NCBI RefSeq assembly: GCF_003308995.1
Contig: NZ_QFFJ01000002.1
Span: 124,001-188,000 of the forward strand
Reading direction: 5' to 3'
Length of the DNA stretch: 64,000 bases
From: Chitinophaga flava
Lineage (GTDB): Bacteria; Bacteroidota; Bacteroidia; Chitinophagales; Chitinophagaceae
A program made the translations under genes and the position numbers. How positions within the stretch are numbered: position 1 is the stretch's first letter; each line of letters begins with the position of its first letter. Shown in pieces: positions 1 to 8,403 of this stretch. The notes under the pieces were generated by a model, which searched no databases, was not told the origin of the DNA, and saw only the letters and a program-made list of their open reading frames with translations.

Positions 1-381
1 AAACTGTTTACCTATTCGCATTATTTCGGTGACTGGAAACATGACAACTGCGCCTATGATATGAAAAATCCGGAAGATGCGCTGGTGTTCCCACTCGACA
101 TCCAGGAGGCTGGCGATTACAAGATCATACTCGACTACGCCTGCGACCAGTCTGCTGCTTCACAGCAAGGAGTGGTAACACTCACTGGACAGCAACTGCC
201 CTTCCTGACACTGTTTACCGGCGCATACGACAGCCATAAACCTTTTATGTTTATCCAGCATGCCATCGGTATCCTGCATGTAGATAAGCCCGGTAAACAC
301 AACCTGACAGTGAAACCTGTATCAGGCAATACAAAGGAGCTGTTTCGCCTCCGGAAGATCATATTGCAACCAGTAAAATAA
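1..381 (+). CDS. C-terminal fragment of a secreted glycoside hydrolase, probably alpha-L-fucosidase (5' end outside window)
   Basis: The reading frame is already open at base 1 and ends at a TAA at 379-381, so only the last 126 residues are seen. The fragment is a beta-rich accessory domain, not a catalytic one: it has the pattern 'AGDYKIILDYACDQ' followed by 'GKHNLTVKP' and a final 'RKIILQP'. The end of the GH29 fucosidase at 10923-12785 has the same layout (a conserved DQ, then GEYEITVKP, then FEITMQP), so I infer a second fucosidase or related exo-glycosidase with the same C-terminal domain. It is followed after 17-26 bp by another glycosidase-like gene on the same strand, which supports membership of the same operon. 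The catalytic family cannot be read from this piece. Confidence 0.7.
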   Translation, partial: KLFTYSHYFGDWKHDNCAYDMKNPEDALVFPLDIQEAGDYKIILDYACDQSAASQQGVVTLTGQQLPFLTLFTGAYDSHKPFMFIQHAIGILHVDKPGKHNLTVKPVSGNTKELFRLRKIILQPVK

Positions 382-407
382 GTATACCTCTTTAACGCAT
401 GGTGACA

Positions 408-2567
408 ATGAAACAAATGAAACCATTATGGCTGCTATCTGCAGCGCTGTATTCCACGCTGGCAGTGGCCCAGACCAAACCACCGGCCCGTGACTGGCTC
501 ATAGACTCCAAAGGTTATGCGGCCACTGTTACGGAAAAAGGGAAAGAAATTGTACTGAGCAATGGTTTGCTGAGTCGTAGTTTTCGTGTAGCCCCCAACG
601 TGATCTGTACCGATTTCCGTAACCTGACCAGCGGAGAACAGCTACTCCGTTCCGTGAAACCGGAAGCCAGAATCACCATCAATGGACATGACTATCAAAT
701 CGGCGGCGCCGGCGGCCAGCGACAACATGCTTACCTGTTGCCCGTTTGGCTGGACAGCCTGCAGTCTGGTAAAACAGATTTTATATATGTTGGCCATCAG
801 CTGACTGAAATTAAACCGGTGCTGAACTGGAAACCCAAAGGCTGGTGTTCCAATCCTCAGCTGCCTACCGGTAAAGCACTGATCTTCACCTATCGTGCAC
901 AGACGCCTGAGTTACAAGGTGTCACCGTAAAAGTCCACTACGAACTGTTTGATGGTATCCCGTTGCTGGCCAAATGGCTGGAGATTACTAACGCTGCCGC
1001 ACAAACGCTGAAACTCGATCAGGTTGTCAACGAAATTCTGGCCACACCGGAAGAAGAATCGACCGTAGTGGGCGAGCCCGACAAGATCCGGACCCCGCAC
1101 GGGATATATGTGGAAAGCAATTACACTTTCAATAACTCGATGACTGCCAGACTGAGCGATCAGACGACCCATTGGAAAACAGACAGCAGCTATACTTCGC
1201 AGGTAAACTATGACCTGCAAACGCCCTGTCTGCTGGAAGTACATCCTAAAGTGCCGGTGGGTATAACACTGGCTGCCGGAGAACATTTTGAATCTATCCG
1301 CACCTATGAGTTGTTACTGGATGGTTACGACAGGGAACGCAACGGGCTGGCCAAACGCCGCATGTACCGTACAATTGCGCCCTGGTCAACAGAAAATCCC
1401 ATCTTCATGCACCTGGTCAGCACCGATCCGGTAAAAGTGAAAAATATCATTGACCAGTGTGCCGCCACCGGCTATGAAGGGGTGATCCTGAGCTTTGGCA
1501 GCGGGCTGAACATGGAAGATACCAGTGAAGCCAACATAACAAAGTTCAAAGCCCTGGCCGATTACGCACATAATAAAAAGGTGCTGCTGGGTGGTTATTC
1601 CCTCTTTTCGAGCAGGCGTATCAGTGATGAAGATGATGTGATCAACCCGGCCACCGGTAAACCGGGTGGTGCTTTCTTCGGGAATGCGCCCTGCCTGGGC
1701 AGCAAATGGGGCCTCGGTTATCTGGCTAAATTAAAACGCTTCATCACCGCTACCGGCTTCGATATTTTCGAAAACGACGGCCCTTATCCCGGCGATGTAT
1801 GCGCTTCCACCACTCATCCCGGACATGCTGGTAAAGACGATTCTCAATGGAAACAGATACAGCTGCAGAAAGGATTGTATCATTTCCTGAATCAGCGAGG
1901 CGTATACATCAACGCACCTGACTGGTATTTCATGGATGGTACCAACAAGATTGCGCTGGGCTACCGTGAAGTCAATTTCTCCTTACCCCGCGCCGAACAG
2001 CTGATCCTGAACCGTCAGAATATTTTTGATGGTACCTGGGAAAAAACGCCTTCCATGAGCTGGGGTTTTGTGCCGCTTAGCGAATACCAGGGCGGCGGAG
2101 CCGCGGCTACACTGGAGCCGCTGAAAGACCATCTGGATGCTTACGAGCAACTGATGATGCAATATTATGGTGCCGGCGTACAGGCCTGTTACCGTGGTCC
2201 GCGTTTATACGACGACGTTAGCACGCAGCGGTTGGTGCAACAGGTGATCAGCTGGTACAAAAAATATCGCGATATCCTCAATACGGATGTGATCCATCTG
2301 CGCCGCGCGGATGGCCGCGATTGGGACGGGATCATGCATGTAAGTCCGGTGCTGAAACAGAAGGCCATGGTAATGTTGTATAATCCCACAACGCAGCCTG
2401 TTACCCGGGAAATAGCGCTGCCATTGTATTACAGCGGACTTGTCAACAAGGTCAGCATCCGGGAGAAAGAAGGTCGTCCATTATCGTATATCCTTGACCG
2501 TAACTATACCGCCCATGTTAAAGTGACCATCCCGGCATCGGGATACACCTGGCTGGTGGCGGAGTAA
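408..2567 (+). CDS. Diverged clan GH-D (GH36/alpha-galactosidase-like) secreted hydrolase
   Basis: An exported protein of about 719 residues. A signal peptide is clear if translation starts at 408 (MKQMKPLWLLSAALYSTLAVAQ); an in-frame ATG at 399 would add three residues. An N-terminal beta-sandwich-like half is followed by a barrel-like half from about residue 320. The stretch 'FDIFENDGPYPGD' near residue 457 sits where clan GH-D enzymes have their catalytic aspartate, and 'NAPDWYFMDGTNKIALGYREVNFSLP' follows. These features suggest an alpha-galactosidase-like enzyme, but the motif is not the standard YxKxD, so substrate and even activity are uncertain. It lies between a fucosidase-like fragment and a GH29 gene on the same strand. 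Confidence 0.55.
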   Translation: MKQMKPLWLLSAALYSTLAVAQTKPPARDWLIDSKGYAATVTEKGKEIVLSNGLLSRSFRVAPNVICTDFRNLTSGEQLLRSVKPEARITINGHDYQIGGAGGQRQHAYLLPVWLDSLQSGKTDFIYVGHQLTEIKPVLNWKPKGWCSNPQLPTGKALIFTYRAQTPELQGVTVKVHYELFDGIPLLAKWLEITNAAAQTLKLDQVVNEILATPEEESTVVGEPDKIRTPHGIYVESNYTFNNSMTARLSDQTTHWKTDSSYTSQVNYDLQTPCLLEVHPKVPVGITLAAGEHFESIRTYELLLDGYDRERNGLAKRRMYRTIAPWSTENPIFMHLVSTDPVKVKNIIDQCAATGYEGVILSFGSGLNMEDTSEANITKFKALADYAHNKKVLLGGYSLFSSRRISDEDDVINPATGKPGGAFFGNAPCLGSKWGLGYLAKLKRFITATGFDIFENDGPYPGDVCASTTHPGHAGKDDSQWKQIQLQKGLYHFLNQRGVYINAPDWYFMDGTNKIALGYREVNFSLPRAEQLILNRQNIFDGTWEKTPSMSWGFVPLSEYQGGGAAATLEPLKDHLDAYEQLMMQYYGAGVQACYRGPRLYDDVSTQRLVQQVISWYKKYRDILNTDVIHLRRADGRDWDGIMHVSPVLKQKAMVMLYNPTTQPVTREIALPLYYSGLVNKVSIREKEGRPLSYILDRNYTAHVKVTIPASGYTWLVAE

Positions 2568-2594
2568 TCCTTTTTTACCGCATAATTATTCAAT

Positions 2595-3938
2595 ATGAAA
2601 AAACTAATGCTTGCTGTTATTACCTTCCTTTGTTGCCTGCAGATACAGGCACAACAACAGAAGAAGATCTTCAATGAAACGCCGGAGCAGATGGAGAAAC
2701 GGCTGTCGTGGTGGCTGAATGACCGTTTTGGTATGTTTATCCACTGGGGGCTGTATTCCCTGCCTGCCCGTCATGAGTGGATAAAAAATTATGAGCGCAT
2801 TACAGACAGTGCTTATCAGAAATACTTCGATAACTTCAATCCCGACCTGTACAATCCGAAGGAATGGGCCCGCATGGCCAAAGCGGCGGGGATGAAGTAT
2901 GCGGTGATCACTACCAAACACCACGAAGGTTTCTGTTTGTTTGATTCCAAATTTACAGACTACAAAGCCACTAATACGGCTATCAAAAAAGATCTGATAA
3001 AGGAATGGGTGGACGCTTTCCGTGCTGAGGGCCTGAAGGTAGGCTTCTATTATTCGCTGATTGACTGGCATCATCCTGACTTTACAATCGACCGTGTGCA
3101 TCCGCAGCGTGTGAACGATGCCAAAGAGTACGAACGCCTCAATAAAGGCAGGGATATGGCCAAATACCGCACTTACCTGTATAATCAGGTAAAGGAGCTG
3201 ATGACCAACTACGGTAAAATAGACATTCTGTGGACCGACTTTTCCTATCCGGGAGAAAATGGGAAAGATCATAACGACTGGAATTCCATCGAGCTGATTA
3301 AGATGGTGCGTAAGCTGCAGCCGGGCATCATTATCAACGACAGGCTTGACCTGGGTGAGTATGAAGATGGAGGCGATTTTGTGACGCCGGAACAATACAA
3401 GGTGTCTGAATGGCCCACCCGCAACGGAAAACGGGTGCATTGGGAAACCTGCCAGACCTTTTCCGGTTCATGGGGATATTATCGGGATGAAACCTCCTGG
3501 AAAGACAACAAACAGCTGTTGGTGCTGCTGATAGAATCCGTGAGCAAGGGTGGGAATCTGTTACTCAATGTGGGCCCTACTTCCAGAGGATTGTTTGATG
3601 CCCGTGCACAAGACAGGCTGGAAGGTATGGGGGAGTGGATGAAGGTAAACAGCCGTTCTATTTACGGTTGTACAGAAGCGCCGGCAGGTATTCAGCGGCC
3701 GGATAATACGCTGCTGACCTATAACCCGGACACTAAGCGGTTGTATGTGCATTTACTGGATTATCCATTGCAGCGGATTGAATTGCCGGGATTAAAAGGC
3801 AAGGTGAAATATGCACAGTTCCTGCATGATGGCTCGGAGCTGAAGATGAAAGGTACGGATAAAGGCGCGTTGGCGCTGGATTTGCCGGTACGGAAGCCGG
3901 ATGTGGAAATACCGGTGATTGAGCTGGTGATGGAATAG
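2595..3938 (+). CDS. Alpha-L-fucosidase, GH29, secreted
   Basis: A 447-residue GH29 enzyme that would cleave terminal alpha-L-fucose from glycans in the periplasm or outside. The N-terminus is a signal peptide (MKKLMLAVITFLCCLQIQAQ). The family signature 'RFGMFIHWGLYSLPARHEWI' follows at about residues 43-62, 'TTKHHEGFCLFDS' at about 110, and the nucleophile is expected to be Asp215 in 'ILWTDFSYPG'. 'GGNLLLNVGPTSRG' is the usual conserved strand of the family. It is short, with only a small C-terminal beta domain. The gene follows the GH-D-like gene after 27 bp and ends 20 bp before a strong terminator, so it is the last gene of the left-edge operon. Confidence 0.93.
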   Translation: MKKLMLAVITFLCCLQIQAQQQKKIFNETPEQMEKRLSWWLNDRFGMFIHWGLYSLPARHEWIKNYERITDSAYQKYFDNFNPDLYNPKEWARMAKAAGMKYAVITTKHHEGFCLFDSKFTDYKATNTAIKKDLIKEWVDAFRAEGLKVGFYYSLIDWHHPDFTIDRVHPQRVNDAKEYERLNKGRDMAKYRTYLYNQVKELMTNYGKIDILWTDFSYPGENGKDHNDWNSIELIKMVRKLQPGIIINDRLDLGEYEDGGDFVTPEQYKVSEWPTRNGKRVHWETCQTFSGSWGYYRDETSWKDNKQLLVLLIESVSKGGNLLLNVGPTSRGLFDARAQDRLEGMGEWMKVNSRSIYGCTEAPAGIQRPDNTLLTYNPDTKRLYVHLLDYPLQRIELPGLKGKVKYAQFLHDGSELKMKGTDKGALALDLPVRKPDVEIPVIELVME

Positions 3939-3958
3939 ATATTCTAAACATTATAGGA

Positions 3959-4000
3959 GCGGAGCGCGGTGTATGCTATACACGGCGCTCCGCTTTTTTT
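3959..4000 (+). terminator. Rho-independent terminator after the GH29 gene
   Basis: Arms 3959-3974 and 3977-3992 pair over 16 bp with one mismatch around a 2-base gap (the real loop is slightly larger), followed by seven T. It closes the left-edge glycosidase operon. Confidence 0.9.
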
Positions 4001-4004
4001 GCGC

Positions 4005-4807
4005 AGATATCTGTCGTGATTGTGTGAAACGCAGACCATGTTTTGGTGATTAACATGTTGTCCTGGAGGGAATTATTTCTTTTTGTGAGAAAAGGTATTA
4101 ATTTTATTGAACCATTTCTTTTTTGTTAAACATTCGGAATGAAGCGCTTTAGCCAGGTTTTCTTGTGTACTGGCAATACTCCCTCAGCTTCAGCATACCA
4201 GTTTCGCTGGTATAACCACCTTATGTAGCTCGATTCAGTAATGGGAATGCAATAGTAAAAAGTGATGGTGACTTTTGTGTGGATGGGTTTTAGCTGTTAC
4301 AGATAATTGTATGGATGCAGGTGTAAAAGGAAGTGGTTGGCAAAAGGTACGGAAAGGGATAAATCATGACTACTTTCCGGGGTTATGTCAATCAGTTCCG
4401 GAAAATCAATTTTGAAATAATACAGGTGAAAGTGGTAGAAAAATGCCGGAATTGGTTAAAAAATAATATATATGATTAAATATAATTTGTTAGAATTGTT
4501 GGAAGTACCGACTTTCAAGCAATTGATAACTAGTTGATTATAATGCAGTTAATCCTTAAATTATTGATTTCGACCACGTTAATAGTTTAGTATTTTGTCT
4601 AATATAGAACAAATTGTATATTAATATTTATTGAAAAACCATATACGTATCCGATTGACTGCTGCTTGTAATTGTATCAAATTTGTTTGGGGTATGGAAA
4701 CCGTGTGAACTTTCCATTATACAAATAATCAGCCATACCAACTTCCAGACTTACGGTTAAAAATGGAAGATTTTCATGCGAAATATACATAACCCAAAAA
4801 GAATAAT
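4005..4807. other. AT-rich intergenic region before the LuxR-type gene
   Basis: About 800 bp with no convincing reading frame on either strand; AT content rises strongly from about 4440 to 4700. A small perfect hairpin (7-bp stem, arms 4195-4201 and 4207-4213, loop TTTCG) is present but has no T tract. The rest probably holds the long 5' region and promoter of the regulator at 4808; I see no clean TAnnTTTG box, no RNA gene and no repeat family. Confidence 0.5.
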
Positions 4808-5410
4808 ATGAAAAAAGTGCGGCCTTTAAATGCTGGTCATTTAGGAGAAGGGAAGATTTATGAGGTTGCGGCATTACACAATGAATCAACGAACGTGTTA
4901 CAACAATTAGCTAAAGATATCTGTAACCTGGTTTTTATGGATATAGAGATACCTGGATTGACCGCGATAGAAGCTGCGAGTATTGTAAAAGCTGCATATC
5001 CGGATATAAATGTGATTTTGCTGACTTTGAATGAGAAGGGGAAATCTCTGAAAGAGATGCCTGTTCAGGAAGAGGGGCTGGCGGTGGACCATATACCACC
5101 GGTATCCCTGTCAGAGTTTATTACGCAGGTCTATGAGACTGCGATGCAATCTAATCTGGTAGCGGTCAACAAAGTGTTGGCATTTTTCCGGAAAGAACGT
5201 GCAAGTTATCACGATCCTTATGGCTTATCACCCCGTGAAAAGGAAATCCTGCGGTGCCTGGTAAGCGGTGATACTTACAAACAGATCGCTGAACACTGCC
5301 ACATCAGTGTCGGTACTGTACGTTCCCACATTATGAACATCTACCGCAAACTGGATGTGAACTCCCGATCAAATGCCATTGTGAAAGCGATGAAAGAAAA
5401 TTTGGTGTAA
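4808..5410 (+). CDS. LuxR/NarL-type transcriptional regulator with a degenerate receiver-like N-terminus
   Basis: A 200-residue protein. The C-terminal third (about residues 138-198, 'LSPREKEILRCLVSGDTYKQIAEH' onward) is a clear LuxR helix-turn-helix. The N-terminal part resembles a receiver: 'LVFMDIEIPG' carries the phospho-acceptor aspartate (Asp45), and 'VILLTLNE' the switch threonine. However the acidic pair that normally precedes by about 40 residues is missing, and the conserved lysine is replaced ('VDHIPPVS'). An in-frame TAA at 4790-4792 blocks extension upstream, so the missing strand is real in this sequence. No sensor kinase is nearby. It sits between two glycosidase operons on the same strand and may regulate one of them; that is inference. 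Confidence 0.85.
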   Translation: MKKVRPLNAGHLGEGKIYEVAALHNESTNVLQQLAKDICNLVFMDIEIPGLTAIEAASIVKAAYPDINVILLTLNEKGKSLKEMPVQEEGLAVDHIPPVSLSEFITQVYETAMQSNLVAVNKVLAFFRKERASYHDPYGLSPREKEILRCLVSGDTYKQIAEHCHISVGTVRSHIMNIYRKLDVNSRSNAIVKAMKENLV

Positions 5411-5902
5411 TCTCCCCGGATGCCTGTTAACGGAATGTAGTAAAGTCCTAATTGCCAACTGCCTGACCCGCGCCAGCCAATCAGCCAGCTTCTTCTGAAA
5501 AATCCAAACACCGATAGCCATGTAAAATGGCCGTCAGTCCGGTTTTTGCCCTACAGGCTCAAAAAACACCGATAAAAGACAAAATAATAGTGAAAGTTAT
5601 GCAACCGTTTGCATAACTTTCACTATTCTATTTTATTAGCCTGCTGTACACACGTTATGAAAGAAACACCAGGCAGGGAAAATAGGACCCGGCAGGCCGG
5701 AAGAAATACCGGTACGTTATGAAAGATCAACAAGATACACAGGCCTGTTTCAAAGGGAAAGACAATAATTGAAAAGCCGGCCATCAACCAACCGGCCAAA
5801 CATAAGGTTACCAACAGGAGAGATACAATAGAAACGGCCCAACACCGGCCGCCCGAAAGGTTTACCTGGTCAACTTAAAACAACAACCTATTAAACAGGA
5901 AT
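5411..5902. other. 492-bp intergenic region before the GH2 operon
   Basis: No gene is seen. It holds two pairs of short direct repeats, aaacaccgata at 5506-5516 and 5564-5574, and acgttatgaaaga at 5652-5664 and 5714-5726, with periods of 58 and 62 bp. Between the pairs lies the perfect inverted repeat listed separately (5586-5627). The arrangement suggests a regulatory leader for the downstream glycosidase operon, or end of transcription of the LuxR gene followed by a complex promoter. Confidence 0.5.
5586..5627. repeat. Perfect 19-bp inverted repeat, operator- or terminator-like
   Basis: Arms 5586-5604 and 5609-5627 are exact reverse complements with the 4-base spacer CCGT. The centre reads TGCAACCGTTTGCA, a dyad centred on CG as in LacI-family operators. 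T-rich sequence follows on the plus strand (CTATTTTATT), so an AT-rich terminator of the LuxR gene is the alternative. It lies 276 bp before the GH2 start. Confidence 0.75.
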
Positions 5903-8380
5903 ATGAAAAGAACAGGATTTTGGTGGATGTTATGGGGCATATTATTATGCAGTCAACTTTCCCGGGCACAACAATCAGCACGGATTACCCAACCATGGGA
6001 ATATCTTAAAGGAGACCTGGGCGGGATCTGGGAAGCCGTCAGGCCCGCTACTGAAGGCAGTCCTGAATCAGTGCCCCTGTGGCAAAAAGTAACCCTGCCA
6101 CATTGTTTTAATGCCACTGATGCCGTCAGCCCGGAAGAGAACTACTACGAAGGTCCCGGTTGGTACCGCACTTTGCTGGACATAAACAATCCCTATGCTC
6201 AGGGCCGCACCCTGCTGCATTTTGAAGGCGCCGGACAGAAAACTACCGTATATGTATACACGACAAAAGTAGCCTCCCATACCGGTGGCTATGACGAATG
6301 GACCGCGGATATCACCGAAGCCGTCAATCGTTTTCTGCAATCACCCGAAGCTAAACGTTTCAAAGGAAAAATACCGGTATCCGTTCGTTGTGATAATACC
6401 CGTGACCTGGAAATGATCCCTTCTGATATGTCTGACTTCAACGTGTATGGCGGATTATACCGGTACGTTAATCTCGTATATGCGCCAGCGTTGTCTTTTG
6501 AAACGCTGCAGTTGCAGGCGCAAACCGATCCTGCCGGCAATAGCGGCACCCTCACTGTCAGTGCCGCTTTCCGCAACCCCGGCCACCTCTCCGGTGGAAC
6601 GCTGGAACTGCGGGTACTCGACCCGCAAAACAAAGTGGTCAAAGAGATCCGCCAGGAAATCAGCATACAGCAAGGGCTACAGCAACTGGCAGGTATCTCC
6701 CTGAAAAAACCGGTATTATGGTCACCTGACCAACCTCAGTTATATACCATCCATGCAACACTGACCACAGCTGCCGGCACCGCCCAATGGACCGGCCATA
6801 CCGGCTTCCGCCATTTTGAATTTGTGACACATGGCCCTTTCCTGCTCAACGGTAAACGGCTGCTGCTGCAAGGTACCCATCGTCATGAAGACCATGCCGG
6901 CGTGGCTGCCGCCATGACAGAAGACATGATCCGCCAGGAAATGCTGCTCATCAAAAAAATGGGCGCCAATTTCATCCGCCTGGGACATTATCAACAATCA
7001 CGCACAGTACTGGAACTCTGCGACAGCCTGGGCATTCTCGTATGGGAGGAAATTCCCTGGTGCAGGGGTGGCCTCGGTGGTGAAGTATATAAACAACAAG
7101 CCAGAAGAATGCTCACCAACATGATCAGCCAGCATCGCAACCATCCGGCCGTCATCCTCTGGGGACTAGGCAATGAAAACGACTGGCCTGGCGATTTCCC
7201 CGAGTTTGATAAACAGCAGATCCGCGCTTTTATGTCGGAACTAAATGTACTCGCTCATCAGCTGGACAGCACCCGGAAAACCACCATCCGCCGTTGTGAT
7301 TTCTGTAAGGATATTGTAGACGTGTATTCCCCTTCCATCTGGGCCGGCTGGTACCGTGGCCGCTATACGGAATACAAACAGGAAAGCCTGAAGGAAATAG
7401 AAAAAGTACCACACTTCTTCCATGCAGAGTGGGGCGCTGATAGCCATCAGGGCCGCTTTGCCGAAGATCCTGAAAAGTTTATCAGACAAGTGGCCACCGG
7501 CAAAGGTACCGATGAACGTACCGGCGACTTCGCCCTCACCGGCGGTAATGCAAGAGCCTCCAAAGATGGCGACTGGTCAGAATCCTATGCTGTCAACCTG
7601 GTAGACTGGCACCTGAAGGAACAGGAAACCATGCCGCAGCTTACCGGCACCGCTTACTGGGTATTCAAGGATTTTTCCACGCCGCTTAGACCGGAAAACC
7701 CGGTGCCTTATGTCAACCAGAAAGGTATTGTGGCAAGAGACCTTACACCCAAGGAAATATATTATGTGTTTCAGTCTTACTGGCTCAAAACCCCTATGGT
7801 CCATATTTACGGTCACAACTGGCCTATACGTTGGGGCAAGGAAGGAGAAGCTAAAGAAATACGTGTATACTCCAACTGCCAGGAAGCAGAGTTGTTTGTG
7901 AACGGTAAAAGTGCGGGCGTGAAAAAACGCAACAGCCAGGATTTTCCGGCAGCGGGGCTACGCTGGAATGTACCGCTACAGGCTGGCAATAATCAGGTGA
8001 AAGTGGTGGCCCGCAACGGCAAACAAACCATCACCGATGAAATAACCTGGCAATATCAAACCGATACCTGGTCTAAACCTGTAAGACTGATGGTGGAAGA
8101 AGATAAAACGTTTAGTAACAGCAACACCAGAAAGATCTGTGTAAAAGCGGTGGATGAAAAAGGCGTACTATGTCTGGATGCTGCCAATGAGATCACTTTT
8201 TCGCAGGCAGGTGATGGGGTGTTACTGATAGATCAGGGTACGGCCAGCGGTTCCCGCAAAGTGCAGCTGGCTAACGGTCAGGCCTGTATCTACCTGCAGA
8301 CCGGCGGCCACAAAGGAACAGCCGTAGTCGCTGCCAGTGGCAAAGAACTACAGACGGGGCTAACGACTATTACTTTTTAA
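5903..8380 (+). CDS. Beta-galactosidase-like glycoside hydrolase, GH2, secreted
   Basis: An 825-residue GH2 enzyme with a signal peptide (cleavage likely after 'LSRA'). In order: sugar-binding jelly roll (about 30-190), immunoglobulin-like domain (about 200-305), TIM barrel (about 310-620) and C-terminal beta domains. The GH2 signature 'NGKRLLLQGTHRHED' leads into the barrel. The acid/base is Glu425 in 'WGLGNEND' and the nucleophile Glu509 in 'HAEWGAD'. GH2 also contains beta-mannosidases and beta-glucuronidases; beta-galactosidase is most likely by motif style, not certain. It is the first gene of an operon with GH95, GH29 and GH36 genes (gap of 23 bp to the next), so it probably trims the same polysaccharide. 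Confidence 0.9.
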   Translation: MKRTGFWWMLWGILLCSQLSRAQQSARITQPWEYLKGDLGGIWEAVRPATEGSPESVPLWQKVTLPHCFNATDAVSPEENYYEGPGWYRTLLDINNPYAQGRTLLHFEGAGQKTTVYVYTTKVASHTGGYDEWTADITEAVNRFLQSPEAKRFKGKIPVSVRCDNTRDLEMIPSDMSDFNVYGGLYRYVNLVYAPALSFETLQLQAQTDPAGNSGTLTVSAAFRNPGHLSGGTLELRVLDPQNKVVKEIRQEISIQQGLQQLAGISLKKPVLWSPDQPQLYTIHATLTTAAGTAQWTGHTGFRHFEFVTHGPFLLNGKRLLLQGTHRHEDHAGVAAAMTEDMIRQEMLLIKKMGANFIRLGHYQQSRTVLELCDSLGILVWEEIPWCRGGLGGEVYKQQARRMLTNMISQHRNHPAVILWGLGNENDWPGDFPEFDKQQIRAFMSELNVLAHQLDSTRKTTIRRCDFCKDIVDVYSPSIWAGWYRGRYTEYKQESLKEIEKVPHFFHAEWGADSHQGRFAEDPEKFIRQVATGKGTDERTGDFALTGGNARASKDGDWSESYAVNLVDWHLKEQETMPQLTGTAYWVFKDFSTPLRPENPVPYVNQKGIVARDLTPKEIYYVFQSYWLKTPMVHIYGHNWPIRWGKEGEAKEIRVYSNCQEAELFVNGKSAGVKKRNSQDFPAAGLRWNVPLQAGNNQVKVVARNGKQTITDEITWQYQTDTWSKPVRLMVEEDKTFSNSNTRKICVKAVDEKGVLCLDAANEITFSQAGDGVLLIDQGTASGSRKVQLANGQACIYLQTGGHKGTAVVAASGKELQTGLTTITF

Positions 8381-8403
8381 GAAGACTCAAACACAACGCG
8401 ACA

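Noticed and set aside
2604..3440. 278-codon frame antisense to the GH29 gene
   Set aside because: Shadow frame; no recognisable domain and the opposite gene is secure.
4195..4213. Small 7-bp hairpin as a terminator
   Set aside because: No T tract follows and no gene ends nearby; a stronger terminator already closes the operon at 4000.
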